DNA from: an uncultured Pseudomonadota bacterium | GTDB lineage: Bacteria > Pseudomonadota > Gammaproteobacteria > Burkholderiales > SG8-39 | Direction: 5' to 3' | DNA: 64,000 bases | Assembly (NCBI GenBank): GCA_903834835.1 | Contig: CAILKO010000057.1 | Location: 1 to 64,000, forward strand | Shown here: positions 35,500-45,098 of the stretch, in pieces | Layout: each line of letters opens with the position of its first letter | Position numbering within the stretch: position 1 is the stretch's first letter | Position numbers and translations under genes: made by a program | Notes under the pieces: model-generated | Told to the model about the DNA's origin: nothing | The model's input: only the letters and a program-made list of their open reading frames with translations | Database searches by the model: none

Positions 35500-35625
35500 G
35501 CGGATTCCCCTCCGGGTTGAGGCGTCCGCCCGGTGCGCGTGGAAGGGCGCGAAGGCGAGGCACCAAGGGCCGTGAATATAGTCCCGCCCGCGGCAGGCGC
35601 CTAGCACGAGATCGTGGCAGTAGAA

Positions 35626-35640
35626 TTTACCAATGGTAAA
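35626..35640. promoter_or_regulatory. LysR-type operator candidate
   Basis: TTTACCAATGGTAAA has perfect 7-base arms around one central base and fits the T-N11-A LysR recognition pattern. It lies between the divergent cupin (35499) and LysR (35674) genes. Confidence 0.65.
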
Positions 35641-35673
35641 CAATCATCGCCGGTCGGCGGACGGGCAGGGCCC

Positions 35674-36573
35674 ATGGATTACTTCAAGGCGATAGACAGT
35701 TTTGTCAGGGTCGCGCGCGCGGGCAGTTTCTCCGCCGCCGCGGTGGAAACCGGATTGTCGCGCGCGATGATTACCAAGCACATTGCCGCGCTCGAAGGCA
35801 GGGTCGGCGTGCGTCTGCTCAATCGCACGACGCGCCGGGTGTCTCTTACCGAGATGGGTATCCAGTTCTTCGAGTTCGGCACCCGTATGCTGCGCGAGCT
35901 GGCGGACCAGGAACTTGCACTCGGGCGATTGCAGAGCGAACCGTCCGGGTCGCTCAGGATCATCGCGCCGCGCTCCTTCGGGACGCTGCATCTGGGGAGC
36001 GCGCTTGCCAAGTTTTCCGCTGCGTATCCGGATATTCATGTCACGCTGATTCTGGGAGATTCCTTCGCTAACGATTTCGATTTCGCGAGTGAATTCGATC
36101 TTGCAATTCGTCTCACGCCGATTGCGAGCAGCACGATCGTCGCGCGCAAGATCGCATCCCTCCAGTGGGCTGTATGCGCGAGCCCGGGCTACCTGCGCAA
36201 GCACGGCGAGCCGAGACATCCCAAGGATCTCGCCGGACATAACTGCCTGCTGCATGCGGGCAACTACCCTGATCGCTACTGGCGGTTCGGCGACTCCAGG
36301 CGCCATAGCGCGATCCAGCCCAAGGGCAATTTCTCGACGGACAGTGTCATCGCGCTCCGGGATGCCGCAATCGGCGGGCTCGGCATTGCGCTGCTGCCGC
36401 TTTACTGCGCAAGCGAGGCGCTGCGGGCCAGGCAGCTGGTGCGGATACTTCCGGGGCACCCACTGCCGGATTCACCGCTCTACGTGCTCATTCCCGACAA
36501 CCGGCATGTGCCGCGCAAGGTGCGAACGCTGATCGCTTTTCTTGCGAAGTGGGCGGGAAGCGAACTGAGCTGA
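35674..36573 (+). CDS. LysR-family transcriptional regulator
   Basis: A 299-residue LTTR: the winged helix at 1-60 (SFSAAAVETGLSRAMITKHI, then LLNRTTRRVSLTE) and a periplasmic-binding-like effector domain (residues 90-299). It resembles the CrgA/AaeR-type group, which often act on the divergent gene. ATG 35674 starts behind GGGCAGGGCCC; the frame is open to 35614 but would include the operator. The cupin-amidohydrolase unit is the likely target. Effector unknown, probably an aromatic or aliphatic acid. Confidence 0.9.
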   Translation: MDYFKAIDSFVRVARAGSFSAAAVETGLSRAMITKHIAALEGRVGVRLLNRTTRRVSLTEMGIQFFEFGTRMLRELADQELALGRLQSEPSGSLRIIAPRSFGTLHLGSALAKFSAAYPDIHVTLILGDSFANDFDFASEFDLAIRLTPIASSTIVARKIASLQWAVCASPGYLRKHGEPRHPKDLAGHNCLLHAGNYPDRYWRFGDSRRHSAIQPKGNFSTDSVIALRDAAIGGLGIALLPLYCASEALRARQLVRILPGHPLPDSPLYVLIPDNRHVPRKVRTLIAFLAKWAGSELS

Positions 36574-36735
36574 AACGCAGTTATCCGGCGGGACGCTCTT
36601 ACACGCAAGGAGCCGCTTGTGGCAAGTGGCGGCGCCACGGCACACTTGCACCGCAGGTCTCAGAAATGCGCCGGGATTCCGGCGCCTCTTCAGTCAACCC
36701 TTTCAGTCAAATTTTCCGACCAGGCCGCAGCAGGC

Positions 36736-39144
36736 ATGCCCAATATTGTCTTCCCGTCAGCAATTGTTCAGAGAATCCACAGTCTGGTCGCCTCGGAGAT
36801 CGGGGCACAGCCGCGTCAGGTCGCGGCGGCCGTCGCACTGCTCGACGAGGGCGCCTCGGTGCCCTTCATTGCGCGCTACAGAAAGGAGGCCACGGGAAAT
36901 CTTGACGATACGCAGTTGAGGAACCTCGAGGAGCGGCTCGGATATCTGCGCGAGCTTGAAGAACGCCGTGCGACCGTGCTTTCCTCGATCGATGAGCAGG
37001 GCAAGCTGACGCCCGGATTGCGCAAGGCGCTGGAGGAGGCAGGCACGAAGCAGACGCTGGAGGATCTCTACCTCCCCTACAAACCAAAGCGGCGCACCCG
37101 GGCGCAGATCGCGCGGGATGCGGGCCTCGAGCCTCTGGCGGACAGTCTGCTCGCTGATCCGGGACTCGATCCCCGGGTCGAGGCGGAAAAATATGTGAAA
37201 GTCGTCGAGGCCGCCGAAGGCGTCGAGGCGGTGAACGTACCTGATGCGAAGGCTGCGCTGGACGGCGCGCGGGACATCCTTTCCGAGCGCTTCGCCGAGA
37301 CGGCGGAGCTGCTCGCAGCCTTGCGCGCGAAGCTCTGGGATGAAGGCCTGCTGAGTTCGAAGCCTGTCGCGGGCAAGGAGATGGCGGAGGAGGAGAAATT
37401 CCGCGATTACTACGCGTACTCGGAAGCGATCAGGACGATTCCCTCGCATCGCGCACTTGCGCTGTTCCGCGGACGTACCGCGGGCGTCTTGCATCTGGAG
37501 CTTGCGCTGGGCGAGGCGCAGGAAGCGCTCGAGCCGCATCCCTGTGCGGCGATGGTCGCCCATCACTTCGGCATCCGCGATCTCGGTCGACCGGCAGACG
37601 GCTGGTTGAAGGACGTGTGTCGCTGGACCTGGCGAGTGAAGGCCTCGCTGAATCTCACGATCGAACTGCTGCAGCGACTCAAGGAGGCGGCGGGTGCCGA
37701 GGCGATCCGGATATTCGGGCGCAATCTTCACGACCTGCTGCTCGCTGCGCCCGCAGGGGCGCACACGGTGCTCGGCATTGATCCGGGCCTGCGCACCGGC
37801 TGCAAGCTTGCAGTCGTTGATCCGACCGGAAAGCTGCTGGACACGGCGACGATTTACCCGCATGCGCCGCGCAACGATACCCAGGGCGCGCTCGCTGCGC
37901 TGGAAGCGCTGGTTGCGAAGCACGCGGTGGATCTGATCGCGATCGGAAACGGAACTGCAAGCCGGGAGACGGACAAGCTAGCGGCTGAGCTGATTGCACG
38001 CATGCAGACGAAATCCGGCGGACGGCGGCTCGCGAAGCTAGTGGTGAGCGAGGCGGGTGCATCGGTCTACTCCGCCTCCGAGTTCGCGGCGAAGGAATTT
38101 CCGGAGCTCGACGTAAGTCTCAGGGGGGCGGTGTCGATCGCGAGGCGTCTGCAGGATCCGCTGGCGGAACTCGTCAAGGTCGAGCCGAAGGCGATCGGCG
38201 TGGGTCAGTATCAGCATGACGTGAATCCCAGGGAACTCGCGCGCAGGCTTGACGCGACGGTCGAAGACTGCGTGAACGCGGTTGGCGTAGACGTCAATAC
38301 TGCGTCCGTCCCGCTTCTTGCCAGGGTCTCCGGCCTGAACGCGGCGCTGGCGAAGAATATCGTCGAGTTCCGCGATGCCAACGGCCCGTTCCCGAACCGC
38401 GAAATGCTGAAGCGCGTCCCGCGCCTGGGCGACAAGACCTTCGAGCAGGCCGCAGGATTCCTGCGCATTGCGAATTTCCCGCACCCCGAAGCAAACCCGC
38501 TCGATCGCTCGGCGGTGCACCCGGAGGCGTATCCGATCGTCGAACGGCTGCTCAAGACACTTGGCAAGGGACTGGGCGAGGTGATGGGGCAGGCCAGCCT
38601 GCTCAGGTCCGTCGATGCTGCAGGTCTGACCGACGAACGCTTCGGTCTTCCCACGGTGCGCGATATCCTTGCCGAGCTCGAGAAGCCGGGTCGCGACCCG
38701 CGCCCGGAATTCAGGGCGCCGAGTTTTCGGGAGGGGGTCGACAAGCTGTCCGATCTGAAACCCGGAATGCTCCTGGAGGGTGTCGTGACGAATGTGGCCG
38801 CGTTCGGCGCCTTCGTCGATGTCGGAGTCCATCAGGACGGTCTGGTGCATGTCTCCGCACTTTCCAATCGCTTCGTCAAGGATCCGCACGCGGTGGTGAA
38901 GCCTGGGCAGATCGTGAAGGTCAAGGTACTTGAGGTGGACGAGAAGCGGCAACGCATCGGCCTGACGATGCGCCTGGAGGATGTGCCGGGCGGCGTCGCA
39001 CGACCCAAGGCGGGCGCTGGGAACGCGCAGCGAGAAAACGAACCCAGGACCGGGGCGCGGGGGCGTCCGGAACGTCAGGCAGCGCCACGGGAACCGCGAC
39101 CCCAGGGAGCGATGGCCCTTGCGCTTGCGAAACTGCGAAAGTAG
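36736..39144 (+). CDS. tex: RNA-binding transcriptional accessory protein Tex
   Basis: An 802-residue Tex protein. Domain order is the family norm: N-terminal helical domain with [17 protein letters not shown] near residue 40; YqgF-like RNase H fold ([31 protein letters not shown]); helix-hairpin-helix ([20 protein letters not shown]); and a C-terminal S1 domain ([20 protein letters not shown] followed by [11 protein letters not shown]). The C-terminus adds a basic low-complexity tail. It binds nucleic acids in transcription. ATG 36736 is the start consistent with family alignments, although its Shine-Dalgarno is weak. It is a core gene embedded in accessory DNA. Confidence 0.95.
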   Translation: MPNIVFPSAIVQRIHSLVASEIGAQPRQVAAAVALLDEGASVPFIARYRKEATGNLDDTQLRNLEERLGYLRELEERRATVLSSIDEQGKLTPGLRKALEEAGTKQTLEDLYLPYKPKRRTRAQIARDAGLEPLADSLLADPGLDPRVEAEKYVKVVEAAEGVEAVNVPDAKAALDGARDILSERFAETAELLAALRAKLWDEGLLSSKPVAGKEMAEEEKFRDYYAYSEAIRTIPSHRALALFRGRTAGVLHLELALGEAQEALEPHPCAAMVAHHFGIRDLGRPADGWLKDVCRWTWRVKASLNLTIELLQRLKEAAGAEAIRIFGRNLHDLLLAAPAGAHTVLGIDPGLRTGCKLAVVDPTGKLLDTATIYPHAPRNDTQGALAALEALVAKHAVDLIAIGNGTASRETDKLAAELIARMQTKSGGRRLAKLVVSEAGASVYSASEFAAKEFPELDVSLRGAVSIARRLQDPLAELVKVEPKAIGVGQYQHDVNPRELARRLDATVEDCVNAVGVDVNTASVPLLARVSGLNAALAKNIVEFRDANGPFPNREMLKRVPRLGDKTFEQAAGFLRIANFPHPEANPLDRSAVHPEAYPIVERLLKTLGKGLGEVMGQASLLRSVDAAGLTDERFGLPTVRDILAELEKPGRDPRPEFRAPSFREGVDKLSDLKPGMLLEGVVTNVAAFGAFVDVGVHQDGLVHVSALSNRFVKDPHAVVKPGQIVKVKVLEVDEKRQRIGLTMRLEDVPGGVARPKAGAGNAQRENEPRTGARGRPERQAAPREPRPQGAMALALAKLRK

Positions 39145-39222
39145 CGCAGGACGCCACACCTAGAATCCACGCTCCGCATCCATCCTTCCGGCGGCGGATC
39201 GCCGGATCACCGAGGCAAGGTC

Positions 39223-40404
39223 ATGAGCCTTCAATCCGGATCCGGCCTGGCGACCAGGCCGTTCATTCTGCTTATCGTTGCGACCACGCTTGCCTACGGC
39301 AATCAGTGGGTGCTGACGCCGGTGATACCGCTCTACGTGCAGGAGCTCGGCGGGTCTGCCTTCGTCGCCGGACTCGTGCTGCTTGCCTTTGCGGTGCCGA
39401 GCTTCTCGGTACGACCGCTGGTGGGGCGCATCGCCGATCGCTGGAGCGCAGCCGGGGTGCTGGCGATCGGGCTTGCGATGCTCGGCGCCGCGACTCTGCT
39501 CCTCCTGGTTCCCATGCTGGCGATGGTTTTCATTGGCAACATATTGCGCGGACTTTCGTGGGCCGGTGTGAATACCGGCGCCTATACCACCCTCGCGATC
39601 GTTTCGCCGCCGGATCGGCGGGGCGAGGCCGCGGGTTACTTCAGCAGCGCGCTCACCGGGGCATCCATCGTGTTCCCGGCGATCGGCCTGTGGTTGATTG
39701 CAGGGCCCGGAGGCTACCGCGATGCATTTCTGATCGCCACGCTGTTCGCCCTGGCGGGGCCCCTGTTTGCGGTCAGTCTCGCAAGAATGCAGTCCGGTGC
39801 GAGGCAGGCGCCGGCTGCTGCCGAAGAGACGGGTGGATCGCTCATCGACCGGGGGGTGCTGCTCGCTACCGGCCTGAACCTTTGCACCTCTCTTGTGGCG
39901 CCGGCGCTGATGGCCTTCCTGCCGCTCTACGCGAGGTCGCTCGGCATCGGCAATATCGAGTGGTTCTACGTGATTGCCGGGGCGACGAGCATTCTCGTGC
40001 GGCCGATACTCGGACGCCATTCAGATGCCGTGGGCAGGGGGCCGGCGATCGGATTCGGACTCGGCGCCCAGCTGTTCGGGCTGGTGCTCATCATCCTCGC
40101 CGATGGACTTTCCCTGATTCTGATCGGAGGCTTCTTTGCGTCCCTCGGCACCGCACTGATCGGGTCGAGTGCCACGGCACTTGCCATGGACCTCGTCGAT
40201 CCCCGCCATCGCGGGCGCGGCATGGCGACTTTCAGCATGTCCTTCCAGCTCGGTGCTGGCGTCGGGGCGCTGATCTCTGGCGCGCTTGCTGATCTGACCG
40301 GACTGCGCAGCATGTACTACGGAGCGCTCGCGATCACCGTGGTGGGCTTCTTTCTGCTTGGGAGTGCATGGTCCTCATTGCCTCGGCCTGGCAAGGCGGA
40401 CTAG
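39223..40404 (+). CDS. MFS transporter
   Basis: A 393-residue permease with about 12 hydrophobic segments, the loop LVGRIADRWSAAG after helix 2 and ILGRHSDAVGRGP in the second half. ATG 39223 follows GAGGCAAGGTC. It lies 78 bases after tex and is convergent with rdgC. Substrate not evident; drug/metabolite-type efflux is as likely as uptake. Confidence 0.87.
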   Translation: MSLQSGSGLATRPFILLIVATTLAYGNQWVLTPVIPLYVQELGGSAFVAGLVLLAFAVPSFSVRPLVGRIADRWSAAGVLAIGLAMLGAATLLLLVPMLAMVFIGNILRGLSWAGVNTGAYTTLAIVSPPDRRGEAAGYFSSALTGASIVFPAIGLWLIAGPGGYRDAFLIATLFALAGPLFAVSLARMQSGARQAPAAAEETGGSLIDRGVLLATGLNLCTSLVAPALMAFLPLYARSLGIGNIEWFYVIAGATSILVRPILGRHSDAVGRGPAIGFGLGAQLFGLVLIILADGLSLILIGGFFASLGTALIGSSATALAMDLVDPRHRGRGMATFSMSFQLGAGVGALISGALADLTGLRSMYYGALAITVVGFFLLGSAWSSLPRPGKAD

Positions 40405-40492
40405 TCCGGATTCTTCCGGCACTGTCCGTCATCATGGGTGGGACGGTGTTGAAGGCGGCGGATAATATTCATAAGTACTTGGTATTAAAATA

Positions 40493-40527
40493 AATTCTAT
40501 TCATGCAATTCATGCATCAATAGAATT
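40493..40527. repeat. AT-rich inverted repeat in a convergent intergenic region
   Basis: AATTCTATTCATGCA (40493-40507) and TGCATCAATAGAATT (40513-40527) pair with one mismatch around a five-base loop. It lies in a markedly AT-rich stretch between the MFS and rdgC stop codons. It lacks the GC stem of a normal terminator. Confidence 0.65.
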
Positions 40528-40564
40528 CATTGATTCTAATCCGTCTGAAACTCGGTCCGCTGAC

Positions 40565-41485
40565 CTAGGTATCCGAGCCTGCGCCGTCCTTCTCCTTGGG
40601 GCCTCCGAGCGCAGCGGTGAGATCGGCCAGCAGCGTCGAGAGTTCGCCCGTCATCAGCGTAAAGTCGATCGCGAACTGCTCCGCCTCGTCCTGAATTTCG
40701 CCGTCCCCCTCGCGTTTCAGAATGTCGAGGAACTGGATACGCTTGATGTGCATGTGTTCGGTGAGCACGAACGAAATCCGGTCGTTCCAGGTCAGGCCCA
40801 GCCGCACCGGGACCTTGCCCGCCTTGATGTGCTCTCGGATATCCCGGCCATGCAGATCGTGGCGCGCATAGCGCACGGTCGCCTTGCTCGCATCCGGGGC
40901 GCGGAGTTCCAGATCCTGGTCGATGGTGAAGCCACCGTCGGCTTCTTCCGCCACCAGCCACTGCGTCATCAGCGACGCGGGAGAACGCACCGTGTCCAGC
41001 CTGATTGCGGCAGCCCGGTCTTCGGTCCTGCGCAAGGTCTCCACGAGCTGCTCGGCCCGGGGTTCTCCCGCGGCGTCGATCGCGAGCAGGCCTGCCGCCG
41101 CATCAATCCAGCCGAAGGTGGTGCGTCGGCGGCTGAGCGCACGGGCCATGAGCTGGGTGGTGACCTGTTCCTTGATGTCACGCATCTGCTTGCGGCCGAC
41201 GGGATAGGTCTGCTTCATCGACTGCTCGGCTGCGCGCTGCTTCGTCTCATCCTTGATGACGGAGGCGGGCAGGATCTTCTGTTCCGTTCCCAGCGCGATC
41301 AGCCAGTGAGTACGCTCGCGATACAGGAAAGAGCCGTCCGCCTCCGGAAACGTCCAGCCCCTGCTTTCCATTTCGAAGCTGCCGCACGGCTGAAGAGCAT
41401 CGCGGGCAAGACGCTGCTCCAGTTCGTCCGGATCAATCTCGCGGGCAGCGGGCAGTCGATAGACAAGCAGATTCTTCAGCCACAT
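40565..41485 (-). CDS. rdgC: recombination-associated protein RdgC
   Basis: A 306-residue RdgC. The start MWLKNLLVYRL and the segments EMESRGWTFPEADGSFLY, ETKQRAAEQ, GRKQMRDIKEQV and ALSRRRTTFGWID are characteristic. RdgC forms a DNA-encircling ring that modulates RecA. The length equals the usual 300-306. It is found in beta- and gammaproteobacteria, which supports the taxonomic placement. Start at ATG 41485. Confidence 0.96.
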   Translation of the reverse strand: MWLKNLLVYRLPAAREIDPDELEQRLARDALQPCGSFEMESRGWTFPEADGSFLYRERTHWLIALGTEQKILPASVIKDETKQRAAEQSMKQTYPVGRKQMRDIKEQVTTQLMARALSRRRTTFGWIDAAAGLLAIDAAGEPRAEQLVETLRRTEDRAAAIRLDTVRSPASLMTQWLVAEEADGGFTIDQDLELRAPDASKATVRYARHDLHGRDIREHIKAGKVPVRLGLTWNDRISFVLTEHMHIKRIQFLDILKREGDGEIQDEAEQFAIDFTLMTGELSTLLADLTAALGGPKEKDGAGSDT

Positions 41486-41545
41486 GGTGCATCCGGAAAA
41501 GCGGCGGATTATACGGACTGACCGCGCCTGCCATGGCGAGGATCG

Positions 41546-42541
41546 CTAATCGAGCTTCATGCGTCTCAGCTCCGGCACCCAGTTCCTGAACTGGTTCGCC
41601 ACAAATTGCTGCGCGTCGGCCTGGCTGCCAGGCATGGGCAGGCTGCCGATGTCAGCCAGTGCCTTGAGTACCTGCGGATCCTCGATGGTGCGCGCGATCG
41701 CAGCGTGCAGTTGTTCGATCACCGGACGCGGTGTGGCGGCCGGTGCGAAAACGGCATTCCAGGTTCCCCATTCAAAGCGCAGCCACTCTGGAAAACCGGC
41801 CTCGGCGAGCGAGGGGGCATCGGGCAGGTCCTTGAGTCGTTTCCCATCCATGACAACAAGAGCTCGCAATTTCCCCGAGCGGACGTGGCCGAGAATATTC
41901 GCCGGCGAGAGCATCGCCAGCGCAAGCTGACCGGCGAGAAGGTCGCTGGTCGCAGGACTGTTGCCTTTGTAGGGGACGTGAACGAGTTCCACGCCCACCT
42001 GCTGGAAGAGCAGGGCGGGACCGACATGGTTCAGCGTGCCGATACCGGCGGAGCCGTAGGAGAATTTTCCGGGCTGCGCACGAAACGCCGATAGAGCCGC
42101 CTGCAGATCGGCGTACCCGGACGCGGTGGGCACCGTAAGTATGAGCGGCGCCTTTGCGACCAGGCCCACGGCGACAAAGGCCTGCTGCGGATCGAAACTG
42201 AGGGGCGGCGCAACGACGGTGGTGAATATGTGCGAAGACGCTCCGGAGAGGAGCAGGGTGTAGCCATCGGGTTGGGCGGACGCGGCCGCAGCCACGCCTA
42301 TCCTTCCGCCCGCACCGCCCCGGTTCTCGATCACGACAGGCTGGCGGAGCACCCGGGTGATCCCGTTGCCGACCAGACGCGCGATGACATCGGTGTTCCC
42401 GCCCGGGACATACGGAACAATCAGATGGATCGCCTGGGACGGATAGCGCTCCTGCGCGGCGGAGAACTGCGCTGTAGCGAGCGCCATCGCAAGCGCGGCG
42501 GCCTTCAGGGCCGTCGAGGATGCTGCAAATAGCCGAAACAT
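41546..42541 (-). CDS. Bug-family periplasmic solute-binding protein
   Basis: A 331-residue TTT receptor with signal peptide (about residues 1-28, ATAQFSAAQ) and motifs IVPYVPGGNTDVIARLVG, ENRGGAGGRIGVAAAA, QPDGYTLLLSGAS, HVPYKGNSPAT. ATG 42541 follows GAAGGAGCGGAAA. It diverges from the amidohydrolase at 42719, the same arrangement as another Bug gene (46204) opposite an amidohydrolase (47605). No TctAB partner in the window. Confidence 0.9.
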   Translation of the reverse strand: MFRLFAASSTALKAAALAMALATAQFSAAQERYPSQAIHLIVPYVPGGNTDVIARLVGNGITRVLRQPVVIENRGGAGGRIGVAAAASAQPDGYTLLLSGASSHIFTTVVAPPLSFDPQQAFVAVGLVAKAPLILTVPTASGYADLQAALSAFRAQPGKFSYGSAGIGTLNHVGPALLFQQVGVELVHVPYKGNSPATSDLLAGQLALAMLSPANILGHVRSGKLRALVVMDGKRLKDLPDAPSLAEAGFPEWLRFEWGTWNAVFAPAATPRPVIEQLHAAIARTIEDPQVLKALADIGSLPMPGSQADAQQFVANQFRNWVPELRRMKLD

Positions 42542-42718
42542 TTCCGCTCCTTCCGGTCCGCCGGCGCACATGGCAGCAGTCCTTTGCGTGGAAACAAGGG
42601 ACCGATCCGGCATGGCTCGTGAGGTGGATTTTAGGCTTGCCCGCGAACTCGTCCGGAGTCGGCAACGCGGTAGCGGGCGCTAGAATCCGGCACCGCGACA
42701 AACACGGGGAGTGCAGAC

Positions 42719-43888
42719 ATGCGAGGCGGATTTCGCGTATACGACAGTGATACCCATATCTCACCTTCTGCCGAAACGCTGGAGAAACATTTTTCGGAGA
42801 AGCTGCGCGCGCGCGCCGTCGAGCTGGAGGCAGCCAAGGTGCCGCAGGTGATACACGATGGGAGCATGAAGTACCCGGAGCCCCACCCGAAGCGCTTCCG
42901 CTTCGGGCCGCGTGGCGGCGGCTGGCGAGCCGATCCCCCCCGCCGGCTAGGCGAGGCCGAAGCGCGACCGCCCTCCTCGGGGCTGACCGTCGGCAAGCTG
43001 ATGTCCGCGACGCCGCCGCGGCTGTATACCGACGACTGGGATTTCGCAGGGCGTCTGCAGGACATGGATGCAGAGGGCGTGGATGTTGCGCTGCTGGTGA
43101 ATCCTGGCGGCCCCAGTGGTCACCCGGATCGTGAAGTCAACGTCGAATTCATGCGCGCCCAGCATCGGCACGTGGATGCCTATTGCTCGACCGATCCGCG
43201 ACGGCTGAAGTCGCTCATTTCCGTCAATGCGCTCTATATTGAGGAATCGGTCGAGGAAATCCGGCGCTGGGGGAGCGCGCGATGGGTCGCAGGCGTCTAC
43301 ATTTCGCTGCCGCTCGACTATCCGCTTGATCATCCGGATCTGCACCCGATCTGGAGCGCAGCGAACGAGAAGAACCTCTGCTTCGTGCACCACAGTTTCT
43401 CCGAGGGTTATCCCGGATACCGGGACCTGTGGCGCAATCCCTTCATCGGGCGCACAGCCTCGCACCCCTGGGGCGCGATGCGTGCAATGTCGTCGTTTTT
43501 CGGCGCCGGCCTGTTCGATCGCTATCCCAATCTGCGATTCGCGATACTCGAGTGCGGATTCGGCTGGATTCCGTTCTGGGCCGTGCGCATGGAGGATCAG
43601 GCCGAGTACATGGGCTTTGTCGCCGAGAATCTGCAGCACAGCATGCTCGAATACGCGAGCAGCGGACGGTTCTTCGCATCCGCCGTTCTGCACGAGGGCG
43701 GCCGCATGGTGAAGATGGTGTCCGACTATCTCGGCGAGCAGCTCCTCATGTTCGGTTCCGACTACCCTCACCCGGAAAGCCGCTTCCCGGGCTCGGTCGA
43801 CGTGGCGCTCGGCTGGAAAGAACTCGACCAGGGCCTGATGCGCAAACTGCTGTGGGACAACGCGGTGCGTGCCTTCGGGGAACCCTGA
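42719..43888 (+). CDS. amidohydrolase (ACMSD/LigW-type TIM-barrel metal-dependent hydrolase)
   Basis: A 389-residue member of the amidohydrolase_2 family. Metal-site segments: YDSDTHISPS (residue 8 on), FVHHSFSEG, ECGFGWIPFWAVRMED and FGSDYPHPESRFPG with the catalytic aspartate. It has an insertion of about 50 residues (SMKYPEPHPKRFRFGPRGGG region) after the first strand. It lies 71 bases upstream of a meta-cleavage-type hydrolase gene, so decarboxylation or hydrolysis of a ring-derived acid is plausible. The divergent Bug receptor may import the substrate. Confidence 0.88.
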   Translation: MRGGFRVYDSDTHISPSAETLEKHFSEKLRARAVELEAAKVPQVIHDGSMKYPEPHPKRFRFGPRGGGWRADPPRRLGEAEARPPSSGLTVGKLMSATPPRLYTDDWDFAGRLQDMDAEGVDVALLVNPGGPSGHPDREVNVEFMRAQHRHVDAYCSTDPRRLKSLISVNALYIEESVEEIRRWGSARWVAGVYISLPLDYPLDHPDLHPIWSAANEKNLCFVHHSFSEGYPGYRDLWRNPFIGRTASHPWGAMRAMSSFFGAGLFDRYPNLRFAILECGFGWIPFWAVRMEDQAEYMGFVAENLQHSMLEYASSGRFFASAVLHEGGRMVKMVSDYLGEQLLMFGSDYPHPESRFPGSVDVALGWKELDQGLMRKLLWDNAVRAFGEP

Positions 43889-43959
43889 ACGGCCGACCGG
43901 AGGCCGGGGCATGAGATGAGACGAGTTAACGCTTGGCAACCTAAATATCAGGGGGAGTG

Positions 43960-44823
43960 ATGGCAAAACCGACGATACGTTCCAGCTGGGTCATGGCAAA
44001 TGGCGTGAAGACCCACTACAGCGAGTGTGGCGATGAAGGCCCAGCGGTCGTGCTGCTGCATGGCGGCGGCCCTGGAAGCTCGGGCAAGGCAGGCTGGCGA
44101 TTCATGCTGCCGGCGCTTGCCGAAGCGGGTTTCCGGGTCTATGCCCCGGATCAGCTTTCCTATGGGCTTACCGACACACGACCGCATGCCTGGCCGGTAA
44201 ACGGCCATCAGAGTCTGGTGGATCATGTGGCGGCTTTCATCGATGCGCTCTGCCTCGAGAATGTGCTCCTCGCAGGCAATTCTCAGGGGGCATACGTGGC
44301 CGCCAAGTACACGCTCGATCATCCCGCGAACGTGCGCAAGCTGTTCCTGATCGGGAGCGCCACGATCAGCGCGGCGATGGGCTTTCCGATGCCCGATACC
44401 GAAGGCCTCCGACTCATGAACTCCTATGACGGGACGCCCAGGGCCATGCGCGCCTTTCTGGAGGCGATCACCTTTGATCGGAGCACGGTGACGGATGAAC
44501 TGATCGCGGATCGTGTCGCGGTCTCCAACCGCCCCGGGATGGTCGACAGCGTCAAGGCATTCGCGGAAGGCCGCGCGAAGGCGTCCAAGGACGCTAACTG
44601 GAAACAGCGGTTCGAGGTGCGGACGAGACTCCCGCAGCTGAACATCCCTTCGATGTTCATCTGGGGGGCGGACGACAAGTTCGCACCCATGTCGCTCGGA
44701 AAGAGCATCGAGCCGCTGCTGCCGAACATAAAGTTCACCTATGTCGAAGGCGCAGGCCATCAGTGCCAGACCGACCGACCGGAAGTCGTGAACAAGATGG
44801 TTATCGACTTCTTCAAGGCCTGA
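43960..44823 (+). CDS. alpha/beta hydrolase, meta-cleavage-product hydrolase-like
   Basis: A 287-residue hydrolase with the oxyanion segment HGGGPGSSG at 34-42, nucleophile Ser108 in GNSQGA, the acid in WGADDKFAP and the catalytic histidine in GAGHQCQTDRP. These match C-C bond hydrolases (BphD/MhpC-like) that split 2-hydroxy-6-oxo-dienoates after extradiol cleavage. ATG 43960 follows CAGGGGGAGTG; a GTG three bases upstream is in frame. It could act on the product of the extradiol enzyme at 3515, although the genes are 40 kb apart. Confidence 0.85.
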   Translation: MAKPTIRSSWVMANGVKTHYSECGDEGPAVVLLHGGGPGSSGKAGWRFMLPALAEAGFRVYAPDQLSYGLTDTRPHAWPVNGHQSLVDHVAAFIDALCLENVLLAGNSQGAYVAAKYTLDHPANVRKLFLIGSATISAAMGFPMPDTEGLRLMNSYDGTPRAMRAFLEAITFDRSTVTDELIADRVAVSNRPGMVDSVKAFAEGRAKASKDANWKQRFEVRTRLPQLNIPSMFIWGADDKFAPMSLGKSIEPLLPNIKFTYVEGAGHQCQTDRPEVVNKMVIDFFKA

Positions 44824-45098
44824 TAGCTCGGGTGGCAGGGGCGATGCGGAATCGGCTGCCCTGCCTCCCGGGCGCCGTAACGCGGGCGCAGTAATTTGAC
44901 TCGGGGCGAATTAGCTCAATTACTTTCTCTGGTCGGCGTAAGCTGTCGCAGGCGACTTGCGGATGTGCCCGTCGGGCTGCAGCAGATTTTTTCGATGCAA
45001 AGCAACCGATAATTCTGCTGGTCCGAACTTGGCGTCAGGGTTACCCTATTAATCGGTACTCGTCGGATGAGCTCATACAAAGGCAAAGGCAAACAAAG

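Noticed and set aside
44896-44924. TTGACT-N17-ATTACT as promoter of the Tim44-domain gene
   Set aside because: The -10 is poor and it lies about 175 bases before the start codon, so I do not list it as a feature.
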